Positions 12,284-24,006 of a DNA stretch of 64,000 nt are shown piece by piece. The notes under the pieces are model-generated. The model did not search any database. It saw only the letters and a list, made by a program, of their open reading frames with translations, and was not told the origin of the DNA. Position numbers and translations under genes: made by a program. Each line of letters starts with the position of its first letter. The stretch's first letter is position 1. This DNA comes from Hemerocallis citrina (taxonomy: Eukaryota > Streptophyta > Magnoliopsida > Asparagales > Asphodelaceae): the NCBI GenBank assembly GCA_017893485.1, contig CM030358.1, forward strand, positions 253,497,228 through 253,561,227, written 5' to 3'.

Positions 12284-12483
12284 CTATGAACCTGCAGCTA
12301 TACACCACTCCTCACTACCAACTGCAGTAGACAACCACTCTTTGTCTAGCATTCCAATCGAGATAAGATTTTCCTTCAAGTCTGAAATATGTCTTGTCTC
12401 CTGCAAGACAATACTCTGATCATCATTGACTTTCACGCGAACAATACCAACCCCTCATACATGACACCTTTGATCATTCCCAA

Positions 12484-12605
12484 CAATCACATCTCCAAAA
12501 GAACCCTCCTTGTAGTCATCAAACAGCTCTCCCCTCGGAGTGCCATGAAAAGAAGCTCCGGAATCAATACACAAATCTCACGTGCCCAACTCCTCCTTAG
12601 CTGAT
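12484..12605 (-). pseudogene. Copia aspartic protease active site
   Basis: Short frame on the minus strand. Translation gives CIDSGASFHGTPRGELFDDY followed by a GDVIVGNDQRCHV-type stretch. Asp-Ser-Gly is intact, as in functional Copia proteases, which cut the polyprotein. Frames on either side are interrupted. Confidence 0.65.
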
Positions 12606-12971
12606 AAGTATAACTCTTCAATTTTATCGGACACCGCATTGGCTTCATTTAGTTGTGCTTCCTTCGGTTTTTCTTACTTCCTCTTTATATAGGCCTTACA
12701 ACTATACATCATGTGGCCCCTCTTGTGGCAATACTAACACTTATGTCCATGTCCCCTATCGTTGTCATCAGACCCACTCTCAGATGAACTACTCTGATCC
12801 TTTTTTTTCGACTGCTCTTAGATCTCTCACGTCTCTTCTCAACTGACACGGCGAAACCTTAGAAGATGATAATGAAAATCCTCCGTTTCTCAATCTTCTG
12901 ACCTCCTCGTTCAGAATGATATTCGCCACATCCTGTTGAGCCATCGAATATATCATAGTGCCTGTAATAGT

Positions 12972-13394
12972 CTATTCTACCGTACCATAACTATCGGGCA
13001 AAGTATATAGAAGTAACAATGATTGTCCCCTTTCTGAAAACTTCAATCCTGCAGCTTCCATCTGGTTGTAAACCATACAGTAATTGTTCATATGTATTAC
13101 TACTGAACCCCCTTTCCTCAACTTCATATTAACCAATTTTTTCAAGTGAAGAATTTGATTAGATGTCGACGGTTTCTCATACATATACATGAGAATCTCT
13201 ATAACCTCTTTTATGGTCTTTGCCTTCGAGATATGAAATAACGCCTTCTTACTCAGCCCCACTTGAATTTTCCCTACCGCCTTCTCATCAAAACAATTCC
13301 AATCCTCTAGAATATTCTCATCCTTGTCTACACCTTCCGGCTTCTCATCAAACAACGGACCATCTAGATCTTTCTGACGAAGATACGCTATCAT
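12972..13394 (-). pseudogene. Copia gag (UBN2 domain)
   Basis: The 140-residue frame opens YLRQKDLDGPLFDEKP and continues with CFDEKAVGKIQVGLSKKALFHISKAKTIKEV and LKKLVNMKLRKGGSVVIHMNNYCMVYNQM, the canonical order of a UBN2-type Copia gag. It starts about 90 bp downstream of the primer site on the minus strand. It is open through the domain but lacks an intact link to the protease. Confidence 0.75.
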
Positions 13395-13472
13395 CTGAAT
13401 TTTTCACATCGTGAAATCACTCCCATCGAACCTTTTGATCTTTGACTTGCTATCGGCCATCCCAAACCATTT

Positions 13473-13484
13473 GCTCTATTACCA
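13473..13484 (-). other. Primer-binding site
   Basis: The minus strand reads TGGTAATAGAGC, two changes from TGGTATCAGAGC, a few bases downstream of the 5' LTR end. It marks the element as minus-oriented. Confidence 0.65.
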
Positions 13485-13489
13485 CTTGT

Positions 13490-14663
13490 TGTAGAATCTG
13501 ATACAACTTGTAATGCTAATGGTGGAACACACACACCACATGCAACAGAAACTTCCAAGAACTAGATGCACCAAAAACAAACCACCAAAATAATTACAAG
13601 ATCTCACAAGAACACAATAATATACAGAGATAACCAATACTTCTTATTCCCCAAGAAATACAAAGATTACAAAGAGATCACAACTCTCAATCTCTCTCTT
13701 ACCTTAGAAACACTCGGTACATACCCCTTTTGAAGTTGGTCAATGATAATGGCTCACCTTGATCAACACTTGATGACCCTAAAGTTCATAGCTACTGCTA
13801 TATATAGCCCCCAAATAAACTCTAAAAGATAACTCAAATACAGCTTATTGGACCTTAAACCCGAAAGCCCAAATAATACACAGCACCGATGTCGGTCAAC
13901 CGCATTTTGGATCGTTTGACCGCAACGTGTCATCCCATCTCCTGATGTAACGCCCCTGCCCCAAACTTGGACAATTTATACAATTTATCGGACAAATTAT
14001 TTATTTATTAGTACAACTGCCCACCACAGGCTGCCTCTCAAAAGGTGGTTAACCGGATTGGTGACTCTTGATCATAGGCATTATTATTTATAGTTAATTA
14101 ATTCTTGCTAATTCCAGATATGGGACAAATATCATCTATTCCCGCTACTTTCACTCTCACGAGAGAAACAACCCAAGCACTGAGGCGGGCCCCACGGCCA
14201 CGTGGGCAAGCATACACAGCGGAGTTGTGTCTTTTCCCTGGTAGCCCCCATGCGCCACGTCCCCCACGTGGGTGACGTCAACACTGAAACCAAGCAGCCA
14301 AAGCTGCTTCTTTACTTCTTCACGTGGGCCCACCCCCTCCATATTAATTCCAAATACAACCCCCCATAAGAAATGCTATGGGGCCAACTCCAATTCCTTT
14401 ATACATTTTATATATTATTATATATTATATCCTTTGAAATTACGGGGTGTTACACCTAAGGCTTGGTCGGTCGACCTGCTCGCTCTCTGTTGGAACCATG
14501 TACACTCGAAGAACACCTAGCAACCTGGGTCGGTCGATCGCAACCCTCCAGCTGCACTTCTTCTACTTGTTGTTGTCTTCTCTAGTTGTCTTCCTCTTCT
14601 CCTCTTCTTATCCAACTTCAAGAACTTCTGTGTCTATGTGTATTTGATTTCACAATCCTAATT
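13490..14663 (-). repeat. 5' LTR of the gag-pro-only Copia, interrupted
   Basis: It matches 10929-11592 along its length, including TGTAGAATCTGATACAAC, CAACAGAAACTTCCAAGAACTAG and CTCGCTCTCTG. It is split at 13945/14455 by an inserted LTR-like element. Without the insert it is about 660 bp. Confidence 0.75.
13946..14454. mobile_element. 509-bp solo LTR or small LTR derivative
   Basis: The termini TGTAACGCCCC and GGGGTGTTACA are inverted. Flanking pentamers CCTGA and CCTAA match at four of five positions. The paired LTR at 10929-11592 lacks the insert and so gives the empty site. There is no coding sequence or primer site, so it is probably a solo LTR. Confidence 0.7.
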
Positions 14664-15075
14664 ATTCCATAACAGAAAAGCTAACTTATTCACATGATGC
14701 CACAATAAAGCAACCAACATACAATTCAGAAGAGGAAACTCACCCTACATACAGTTGTAGCTAGACTCACACACCATAACAGAACAAGAAGATGAGCTTT
14801 AGGTACTGTTTGGTTCAAAGGAGGGGAGGGGAGGGGAGGGGAGGGGAGGGGAGGGAAAGGTAGGGGAGGGATTTTAATCATAAATGGTGAAGATATCCTC
14901 CAACAAAAGGGAGGCTTTGTTTCCAGCTAGCTATAAGCCTGGCTGTAAGATCTGTACCTTTTGAAAGTTTGTGGCTCATGATTGAGACTGTCTCTTCGAA
15001 CATGAGCCCCATTGAGGATTCACATATATATATTATAGCACCTTTTCTTGCATTTTACCGTTTGATTTGTGTTTA
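14664..15075. other. Spacer with a (GGGGA)n tract
   Basis: No gene seen. A GGGGA/GGGAG pentanucleotide run lies at about 14821-14875, preceded by GGTACTGTTTGGTTC, a phrase common at small transposon ends, but no partner end was found. Confidence 0.5.
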
Positions 15076-15827
15076 TCTCTACTACTATAATGGGAGAAGG
15101 CCTTAGTGTAATTTGTCAATATCCCAACCCGTGCAACGCACGTTTAATTAAACTCTAGGTCTCAATACACCTTTTACACATGCAAATTTGAGTGGCTCTA
15201 AAACAAGAACTCTACTTTTGAAACTTTTATAATTATGCAAGGAACGATAATCAATTGCAGCAAATTTTTCTTCCCAAAGAATAAACAAAGGAAAAAGAAA
15301 AAAAAACCTTCAGCATAGAGACTAGGGAGGAAACGATGGTAAAAATTTCAGCAATATGATCCAGCATATAAAACAATAGAGAAATATTAAAACAATTGAT
15401 ATCATTGAAGTTAAAAAAAAAAAAAAACAAAGTTAATTTTCATATATATATATATGATTGGAGAGTATGCTCTTATAGCCTGTCTCTAATATTATAAAGG
15501 GAGAAGGCCTTAGTGTCATTTGTCAATCTACCAACATGTGCAATGCACGTATATAATTATTATAAAGGATGTCTTAGGTTCAAATTTAGACTACTTCTGA
15601 ATTTTATTTTTTAAAAAAAATATATTTATTAAGACGTGCATCGCACGTGTAAATCTGTAATCTCTAATTTTATGATAGGAGAAAGCCTTAGTGTTATTTG
15701 TAAATCTATCAATGCGTGCAACACATGTGCAAAACTATTATAAATGATGTCTTAGGTTCAAACCCAAACTACTCTGAATTTTTACTTTAAAAAATTATAT
15801 TTATTAAGACGTGCATTAAAATACTAA
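15076..15827 (+). mobile_element. Array of degenerate short Helitron-like units
   Basis: Three Helitron-type 5' starts (TCTCTA..TATAATGGGAGAAGGCC or variants) occur at 15076, 15483 and 15661. The last two units are about 170-180 bp, share GATGTCTTAGGTTCAAA and TTTATTAAGACGTGCAT, and end in a decayed hairpin plus CTRR-like tail (ACGTGCATCGCACGT then CTGTAA; ATACTAAT). Head-to-tail order with abutting ends resembles the better-preserved array at 32474-33629. Confidence 0.55.
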
Positions 15828-16348
15828 TTATCTTTAACTTACCGATAGCTAGCACAGAATTCAACATTGAAATATTGATATTGGGTGCATCGTGGAAGTT
15901 AAAATTGAGAATTCTTCTTCAAATATTTTCCAACTGAATTGAGCGACTTCCAAAAGTATTTAGAATGTAAATACTTGAGAAGACGAAAGGATTGTCAAAA
16001 TTGCAAATCTAGATCATTGTATGAGATCAATAAAAAAGTACGAAGATATTGTATGCAAATGTAGACGAATTTTACCCACACATTACTCTTTTTATTTTTT
16101 TTTACGAAGAGTTATGTCGTAGCCTGGTCACCAACAAACTTTAGACCTCATTTCATCCATTCTACCGTTTTACCAGTTAAGCTACAATACAACAGTGGTT
16201 ACCAATGCATTGCTGTTAGGAAATTATGACACTATATATACTCAAAAATGTTTTTGATTTTGTTAATGCTCGATACCACAAGTAATAAAACTTGTTAATA
16301 TTGTTTGAATTTTTTTTTGGGGGGTTATATCATATATATGTTATAGTA
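15828..16348. other. Unassigned A/T-rich spacer
   Basis: No gene, repeat pair or transposon terminus recognised. Confidence 0.4.
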
Positions 16349-16578
16349 TGTATATAATAATAAATCACAACGCGATTTGAAAAGAAGTTATCATGTGGCT
16401 ATTTTTCAATTAAAATAAAATCAGTGACTCATATTTACCCTCTCAACAAATATTTTCTCTCGAAAAGCTTCTCCCTCAAAACTAAATCCCCCCCACCCCC
16501 ACCCACCCCCCACACACAACAAAAAGAAAAAAAAACTCCTCACTTTATTATTCTCTCTCCCCCCTCTTCATTTTTTTA

Positions 16579-16579
<1 letters not shown>

Positions 16580-16622
<43 letters not shown>
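16580..16622. repeat. (CT)n microsatellite
   Basis: An uninterrupted CT dinucleotide run inside the Helitron. The homologous copy at 52585-53536 also carries a long CT run, so the tract is part of the family. Confidence 0.9.
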
Positions 16623-16623
<1 letters not shown>

Positions 16624-16880
16624 ATCTGGAAATTTAGATTTTATATTTCAGGTTTGTAAATTTTCGGATTTTTCATATTTTTAATGTTTTTTTATTGCAA
16701 ATGTAGAAAATTTCACTGAGTTTCCTGATTGATTTCAAATGCAATTGAAGATTTATATGGATATTCACTTGGGTAAATTTCAACCTCTAAAGTTACAATA
16801 GAAGTAGCAATCCGAAAAAGTTAATTTCATCATTTGGTACCTTCAAACTTCTAAGAAGTTGGATTTTACACCCCATTTAT

Positions 16881-17212
16881 AATTATTCAAATATGAACTT
16901 TTATTTACAACTAATTGTTGTCGTATTATTCAAACTTGAGTTACATAAACTCCATGATGGAAGTTTCAGATTTATGCATCCGAAATACTAGAAAGTAAAT
17001 GTATTCAGTATTATACATGAATATTATTATATTGTACATCTCAAAAAATTATTCAAATATGAACTTTTATTTACAACTAATTATTGTCGTATTATTCAAA
17101 CTTGAGTTACATAAACTCCATGATGGAAGTTTCAGATTTATGCATCCGAAATACTAGAAAGTAAATGTATTCAGTATTATACATGAATATTATTATATTG
17201 TACATCTCAAAA
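16881..17212. repeat. 166-bp tandem duplication
   Basis: AATTATTCAAATATGAAC through TTGTACATCTCAAAA occurs at 16881-17046 and again at 17047-17212 with only one or two differences seen. Neither the 30566 nor the 52585 copy shows it, so it is private to this Helitron. Confidence 0.9.
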
Positions 17213-17502
17213 TGTATATTAACATCTGATAGTAAAATACACTGAGAAAACCAAAGTTAATCATCAAATATTTTTATCCTTGATATACAGAGAAAGTTTT
17301 TCAACAGAACTAAACAACAGTATCTATCTGGCTTTTCACTGCTTCCTGCAAGTTTCAATTTTTTTTGTATGACATATACAACTCTTTCATATTATATCAT
17401 TTAATTATTTCTTTTATATTGTTGATATTATAATGCCTAGTTTCATATGTTGTATTGTTTTGAACACATACCGTAGGTATATGTCCACGGATAAATCTAG
17501 TG

Positions 17503-17503
<1 letters not shown>

Positions 17504-17564
<61 letters not shown>
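17504..17564. repeat. (TA)n(TG)n compound microsatellite
   Basis: A TA run followed by about 24 TG units, directly after the Helitron 3' end. Confidence 0.9.
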
Positions 17565-17568
<4 letters not shown>

Positions 17569-18182
17569 TCAAATGAGTGTGTGTTAGAATCAATGTCAAA
17601 TCATTTTAATTGACTAATCTTTGGTTGCCACGTCAATGACTACAGGTTTTTATTTACATAAAAAACATCAACCAAAGATATCATCGTTAACAAGACTGCA
17701 AGAGCTAAGAATCTTCCATGCATTGAGCAATTTTTCTCATTCTAATACCCCTTTCTATATATTATAGGTAATTCACCTGGTGAATTCAACTAGGGGTGGC
17801 AACCGGGTTGGGTCGACCCGTAGCCCGCCCGTGACCTGCTCAGTCGAAACCGGCCCGCTCTAGACAGATTTGGGTCCGGGTCGAACTCGAGAAGTCTAAC
17901 GGGTCGATCCGGGTCCGCACAAAGCGCTCGCCAACCTGCTCGACCAGACCCGTCAACCCGCTTCAAAAGTGCGACCCGCCTGCAACCTGACCCGCCAAAC
18001 CCGCGGGTCAGAGGGTCGTTTGACCCGAACAGGTCGACCGTTCGACCCGAACGAGTCAAACGTTCGACGCGCGGGTCGAATAGTGGACTGGTGTGCCAAA
18101 CAGAGCGCAACTTTGTTTTTTTTTTTTTTTAATTATTATTTGGGGGGGGGGGGTTGTGATTTTTAAAATTTCATTTTAATCC

Positions 18183-18190
18183 TATAAATA
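18183..18190 (+). promoter_or_regulatory. TATA box of the hAT transposase gene
   Basis: TATAAATA is followed by a C/T-rich leader and lies about 500 bp upstream of the inferred transposase ATG at 18693. Position and leader composition suit a plant pol II promoter. Confidence 0.5.
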
Positions 18191-18692
18191 CCCCATATCC
18201 CCAATACAATTTTCTCACCTCTTCTACTCTCTTACTCTCTCCACTATAATTTTGCAATCTCAAATTCTCAAATCAATCAACAACGTTTTTACAATTCTGA
18301 TCATATCAAAGGCGTCAACAAATTCTCTCAATGGTTTATTTATCAACTTTTCAACCGACTACTTCTTCTACCACTACCGAGGACTACTTCTTCTACCGAC
18401 GGCTACCGCATTCAACTTCTTCTACCACTACCGACGACTACGTCTTCTACAACTCTCTTTTCACTATTATTTTCTTTCATTTACATATTCGATTATTTCC
18501 GGAGTACAGTATCAAAATCCTACGACTCTCTCCTCTCTTTATTTTTTTATAGTATTTTTTGTTTGTATCATATTTGTTTGTTGGTTTTCCGGATTTCTCT
18601 CTCACAATCCTCCTATTGTTTTTGAATTTTTTTTTAAAAACTTATCTCGCCTAGATTATATTTAATTTTTTCACATACACTACTATATCAAC

Positions 18693-20093
18693 ATGTCTAA
18701 ATTACGAGGTAGTGATCGTAGCTAAATTGGACAAGATTCCACCGAAACTTCTCGTAGGCCTCTTATTGTCCCACACATTGAGCCCATCGAAGAGGATCCT
18801 ATGACCGCACACATTGGTACACACAATGTATACCCACAAGGCATAGACATAGAAGAAGAAACACAAACACAACAAATCGAAAAAACACAACCGGGAAGTA
18901 GTAGGAAAAGTATAGGGGAAATAAGTGATTAGCACAAATTTTATGACTATATTCCGGACGAAGAAAATCCGGGTGTAGGTCAAAAAAATTTGTAAAACTT
19001 GTTCCAAGGGTTACAAATGGAAGAAGGGTGAGGGGACGAGTACAATAAAATGACACATCCAAAATGCACACAAGAAACTTCTTGTAGACCTATCCGGCCA
19101 ACAAAAAATCCTCCCTAGGACCGGTCTAGTTGATAGCCACCCTTATGAACCCGAACTTATTCGTCGGAAAATGACCCGACTAGTAATTAAGGAAGAGTTA
19201 CCATTTTTCTATTTCGAGAGAAGGAACTTAGAGTCTTTTAATCAAACCGCATTAAACCTGCATTTTAAAAGAATCCCTAGAAATACTTTGAAGTCGGATT
19301 GTTTTAGAATGTACACCGAAATGAGATATGGTTTAATTACTATTTTATGGAGTTTAACTTGTAAAGTTTCATTAACTTCCGATTGTTAGAAGGGTTGCAA
19401 GAATATTTTAATGATGGGAATAACTTGTCATTGAACCGACAGTGATTGGATGCTTCAAAAAAGAATCATATCACTTGCCGCGTTGCCCTATCCCCATAGT
19501 GGTATTGAAATTGCAAATCGTATTTTAGAAATTTGTGATCTTTTTCATATTCGTGATAAAATTATGTGTATTAGTTTTGATAATGCATCTAACAATAATA
19601 CATCAATTAGTATATTACAAACACAATTAGCTCCTCCATGTTTAGAAATTTTTTATATTATATGTGCATGTCATATTTTAAATTTATGTGTTCAAGATGC
19701 AGTAAAAATAACTGACCCATATATAGTTAACATTAGAAATTGTGTATATTTTATTGCATTAATTGGCACCATATTTCAAGAATGGAAAGAATGGTGTAAT
19801 CTTTAAAATGTACATTTTAGAAAATTTCTAAAGGATGTTAAACACCGATGGAACTCTACTTTTGATTTGCTACATGTTGTTACTCAATATAAACCATGTA
19901 TAAATAATTTTTTTCTTGCAAAAATTATGCCAAATTTTCAAATGACTCCCGAAGCTTGGTATTATGTCGAATCTTTGTTAAAATTTTTAGAACCTTTAAA
20001 AACTGCAACTTTAAAATTTTCAAAATCTTATGAATCTACTTCTAGTAGCATTTTTATTTCAATAGTTACTATGATGCAAACTTTCAAAGATAT
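18693..20093 (+). pseudogene. hAT transposase, N-terminal and central part
   Basis: The inferred start is ATG at 18693 (MSKLRGSDRS), followed at once by an in-frame stop. A BED zinc finger is readable at about 18985-19080 (CKTCSKGYKWKKG ... HIQNAHK) with a TGA just before its first His. Further on come RLVIKEELPFFYFE (19171), then ALPYPHSGIEIANRILEI and CISFDNASNNNTS (19450-19806), the RNase H-like catalytic region, and WYYVESLLKFLEPL (19867 on), a helical segment seen in RICESLEEPER-type proteins. Transposase would excise and reinsert the element by cut-and-paste. Several stops and frame changes, plus the solo LTR at 20094, make it non-functional. Confidence 0.8.
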
Positions 20094-20353
20094 TGTAACG
20101 CCCATTCCAGTAAAAACATATTTTCTGAATACTTTCCGTATTTCGATTATTATAAATTTATTCTGTGTTAAATTCGTTTTGGATTTTCTATTAAAAAAAT
20201 TTCTAATCAAAAAGTTGTTTTTATTTCGAACAATGGTCTGTTTTAACTTTATTTTTTCTATTCATAATTGATCAACTATTTATATTTTAGCTCAAATCTA
20301 ATATATTGTTACTATTTGGATTTTAATGAATCTGTTGAACTCAAATCTTATTT

Positions 20354-20575
20354 TGGTATTCGTATTATTATTATTGTTACCATTATTATTATTTCTATTG
20401 TTATTATTATTATCGTTCTTGTTACTATTATGATTATTTTTATTATTAATGTTAGTATTATTATTATTAGTATTATTATTTTTGTTATTATGGTTATTAT
20501 TATTGTTATTGTTATTATCATTAATACTATTATTATTGTTGTTATTATCATTATCAGTATTGTTTTCTTGTTAAT
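20354..20575. repeat. (TTA/TTG)n low-complexity tract
   Basis: Long run of TTATTATTGTTATTATTA-type trinucleotides. The apparent Ile-rich protein it encodes is an artefact of composition. Confidence 0.85.
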
Positions 20576-20749
20576 TGCATTGTTGTTTTTTTTTAATACT
20601 ATTATTACTATTATTTTATTTTATAAACCCTATAATGCTAATTATTTTTCCCCCTATTAAATTTATACCCACTAACTGATTTTTAACCCAAAACCCAAGC
20701 CCATTCTCTTATTAGATCCTACCCGAAACCCAATATCCTATTGAACCCC

Positions 20750-20757
20750 TATAAATA
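20750..20757 (+). promoter_or_regulatory. TATA box of the 20094-24001 LTR
   Basis: TATAAATA followed by ACTACTAACCCTAACC and a C/T-rich, Pro-codon-biased leader of about 500 bp, consistent with the start of retroelement RNA. Confidence 0.5.
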
Positions 20758-23074
20758 CACTACTAACCCTAACCTATACTACCCTAAACCTAGCCCCTAT
20801 TCCTACTGTACAAAATAGCCGCCTACCCCTACTATTGAACCCCCCCCCCCCCCAACCTACCCTCTCTCCTGTTCATCGTCTTCATCATCCTCCATCACCT
20901 GCCATTCCCACCTCGCACCTCGCCTGCTCATCCTCGACGACCCACCACCCTGAGCAACCCCCTTATCCTCTCCTCGAGCCGCCACCGAACCCCCTGCATT
21001 CTTCGTCTTCATCTTCCCCCACCAAAGAACCCACCATCGAGCCCTGTCTCTCCTCCCTAATCTTTCGAACCCATCATTCTGCCATCCCTCACCTCACCCC
21101 CAGTCGTCTTCCCCGATCATCACCACCTCTGTCGCCTTCTCCTTTGCCAGCCACCCTGTCGACCTCCATCAGTCACCACCACACCCCTTGAGCTCGCCCC
21201 ACCATTGTCGTCGACTGCCCTGTCTCTGCCTCTTCACCTAGTCCCGAGAACCCTCGTCCCTATCTTCCTTGCAACCCCCCCCCCCCATTGAGCCCAGCCA
21301 TTGATGCCATCGCCCAGACCCAGCACCCTCAACCCCGCCGATCCCCTTGTTGTCTCCCCTGTTCCCATCAACACTGCAGACCAGAGCTGCCATTGCTGCT
21401 CTTTGTTTCCTTGATTGCCAGCAACACCCTACACTCAGTCCCCGTCAAACTCCGCCGCCAGCAAGACCACCCCACCGCCCAGTCCCCGACTGCCGTCAAC
21501 GACTCTTGCTGTTGGTGTTGTCAAGTGGGGGAGTTGATTTTAGTGTTTGCTATTTTGTGGGTAGGAGATTGGTGTTTGTTATTTTGTGAGGGGGGATTTG
21601 CTGTTTGGAGTTTGTGAGAAGGGGATTGGTTGTGAGTGTTTGTTGTTTTGGAGGGGTGTTGTTGTGGATTCTTGCACGCTTTTGCACATGCTTTTGTGCG
21701 TGCGTGGTTCGTGTTTTGTCGCCTGGGATTCTTATCCCGTTATTCTTGGTATTCAATTTCTTCATCTAACAGGCAAGTCACTTCCTCTTGAATTGTTAAT
21801 TATATCAAATTCAAGTTTTATTGAAATTCTTGCAAGTAGATCCTATTCGTTATCGTATCATTGTATTGACTATCTTTCATAGGTCTATTGAGGGTTTACA
21901 TGAGCTAACACCAATATTCTTGACATCGTGCCACTTTTTACTCTAAAAAATAAATCTTTCATACTTTCATATAGAATTGAGAATAGGGTTGTTCATTTAA
22001 TTGTCTCACAATTAATCTATTGTAGAAATAATTGTTAGGTTGTATGTTTGGTTGATTGATTGGCATTTGTTGATGGTAAATTGATGTATGCGTGTGTTCT
22101 AATTTTATTTATCATGTTTTGACACTCATCATGCTGATTATGAAGTTTACCGACTAACAGAATCGATACCCATCATGTTTACTTAATTTATTTCATGAAA
22201 AGTACCCAAACCCTGTATGTTACTTGCTGGCTGTATGCTGACTGCTATTATCGACCCAGTAAATGATCTTAAATTAAATTACTTTCTGAATAAGAATTGT
22301 ATTCCAATCTTTTTGGTTTTCAGAACATCTTGAATTTCTGAATTCCGAGTTGTGTAGCAAAATTTATGCCCGTTTTACTACACCTGTGTTTTTATTTCCA
22401 GATTTTCAGATTCTTGTATATTTCACGTTTAAACAGTAAAAAGGCTGATCAAATGTTAAAATATTGCTCTGAAAATTTCCAGATTGTTACCTAACATGTT
22501 TAGGAGTCTAATAAATATTTTTAATGAATTTTATTTTGAGTTTTTTGCTGGTTCTAAAAATATAACAACATGATGTCGAATTTCAGCCTGAACATGAAAT
22601 CTGTAAAGAATAATGTGTTTGACCTAGCTACTGTTGTCGGATTTTGAACTTTAAATATGCGTTGGAATCGTGTGGAAGTGTAGTTTATAGAACTTCTGAC
22701 GGATTTAGTTTTTGATTTTTGAAACAGCGGAAAATTATATTTTTGTACAGACTACTCTTGCTGTCCAGAATTTTATATTCCAGATTTTAATAGATTAATT
22801 ATTCCTATATCGTAGTATTACGTGAATTGAAGTGTATATGTTGCATTTCATGATCTTAGGATTGTTTTGTCATCATTCTAGTGTCCCCATTGATATTATT
22901 ATCGTCCTATTATTCCCCTATTGTTACTATAGTTTATCTAATATTTCATATTTGCATATTGTACTGTATTATTGCATCGATAAAAATTGTTAACAAGCCG
23001 GAGTTTAAGGGTTGATCTAAGTAGTGGACAATATCGAGACTATACTCGGAAGGGAGCTCGTGGTTTCCCTACAA

Positions 23075-23170
23075 TTACTGAATGACTGAATGACTGAATA
23101 ACTGGATAACTGCATATTGTTCCATGGATATTAATACTGAATAACTGAATGACTGAATAACTGAATACTG
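23075..23170. repeat. (CTGAATGA/CTGAATAA)n tandem octamers
   Basis: Repeated CTGAATGACTGAATAACTG units in two blocks inside the solo LTR. Confidence 0.7.
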
Positions 23171-24006
23171 AAGAGAATCGTTTATATCTTTTCCCGAGTA
23201 CATGAACTATACAATCCACCACTAAGTCTAAACGTAACTTGTTTGTATGTAGCAACCATGTGGTAAATGAATGAGACGCATGAAGTGCTACATTAGTTAG
23301 GATTAAAATAATTAATAAACTTAAGGATTGACACCACATCGATATTGCATATTGTTCATTATTGTTCCTATTGATATCGAATATTGGCTAAGTGTTATTG
23401 ATATTAATCATTGAATACTGTTATCGAATAGTGAATCATTGTTTACAACTATTGCATCAATTATCATTGATATTAATTATTGATATTGTCCCATGTTATT
23501 GATTCCTATTGATCCATTGAATTCATTGTTATACCGTTATTCTATTGTTCTTTGTTTTCTCTACTTATTGTCTACGACCTGCTCTAAGGACAATTTTTCT
23601 CTTTTTTTTAGATGAAGTATTTACAGGTATTGATGGAGAATTGCCTAATAGATTGGGAGAACAACATTAGTGAAGAAATTGATAGCATCGCCGCTTAATA
23701 GAATATTGTTTTGTCATGAAGACTTAATTATTGAACTATTGTTATTTTATTGTATTGTGGGCTTTTGACCGGAATATTGTTATTATTTGTTTCCTGAGGT
23801 TGATTTATTATATTTGGATATTTTCCATTGCTTCATTCCAAGTATTATTGTTCATGAGATTATTATTATTTCTTGTGTAATTGTTCTATATTGATTATAT
23901 TGTTGAGTTGATCGGATAAACAGCTTTTGGGTGACGTTAGTCATTCGCTGGGCCAATGTCATGTACTCGTATTCCGTATTTTTAGAAAGCGGGGCGTGAC
24001 AGATAT

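Larger units (their letters stand above)
10929..14663 (-). mobile_element. Non-autonomous Copia element (gag-pro only)
   Basis: Direct LTRs of about 660 bp lie at 10929-11592 and 13490-14663; the right one holds a 509-bp insertion. The internal region has a primer site, UBN2 gag, a protease active site and a pre-integrase segment, but no integrase, reverse transcriptase or RNase H, so it would need enzymes supplied in trans. Terminal TG is clear. The outer right end (CCTAATT instead of CCTAACA) is mutated and no clean 5-bp target duplication is visible. Confidence 0.75.
16349..17500 (+). mobile_element. Non-autonomous Helitron, family B
   Basis: The 5' region (TGTATATAATAATAAATCAC, GTTATCATGTGGC, CAAATATTTTCTC) aligns with the starts of the Helitrons at 30566 and 52585. 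The 3' end has hairpin ACATACCGTAGGTATATGT, then ATAAATCTAG followed by T, the rolling-circle CTRR|T terminus. The first dinucleotide is TG, not TC. The interior has a long CT tract and a duplicated 166-bp block, and no helicase frame. Confidence 0.65.
20094..24001 (+). mobile_element. Tekay-like solo LTR inside the hAT transposase
   Basis: It begins TGTAACGCCC, ends GGGGCGTGACA and is flanked by an exact 5-bp duplication GATAT (20089-20093, 24002-24006). One TATAAATA box at 20750 is followed by a C-rich leader. There is no internal second copy of the terminus, primer site, polypurine tract or pol frame, so it is one long LTR left by recombination. Its 3.9-kb size fits Tekay/Del chromovirus LTRs; that clade name is inferred. 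Confidence 0.8.

Noticed and set aside
18111..18155. Poly(T)/poly(G) run as a LINE or SINE tail
   Set aside because: It is inside the hAT leader, has no flanking duplication, and looks like homopolymer expansion.
20268..20660. Ile/Val-rich membrane-like protein
   Set aside because: Product of a (TTA/TTG)n tract within a solo LTR; both strands are open for the same reason.
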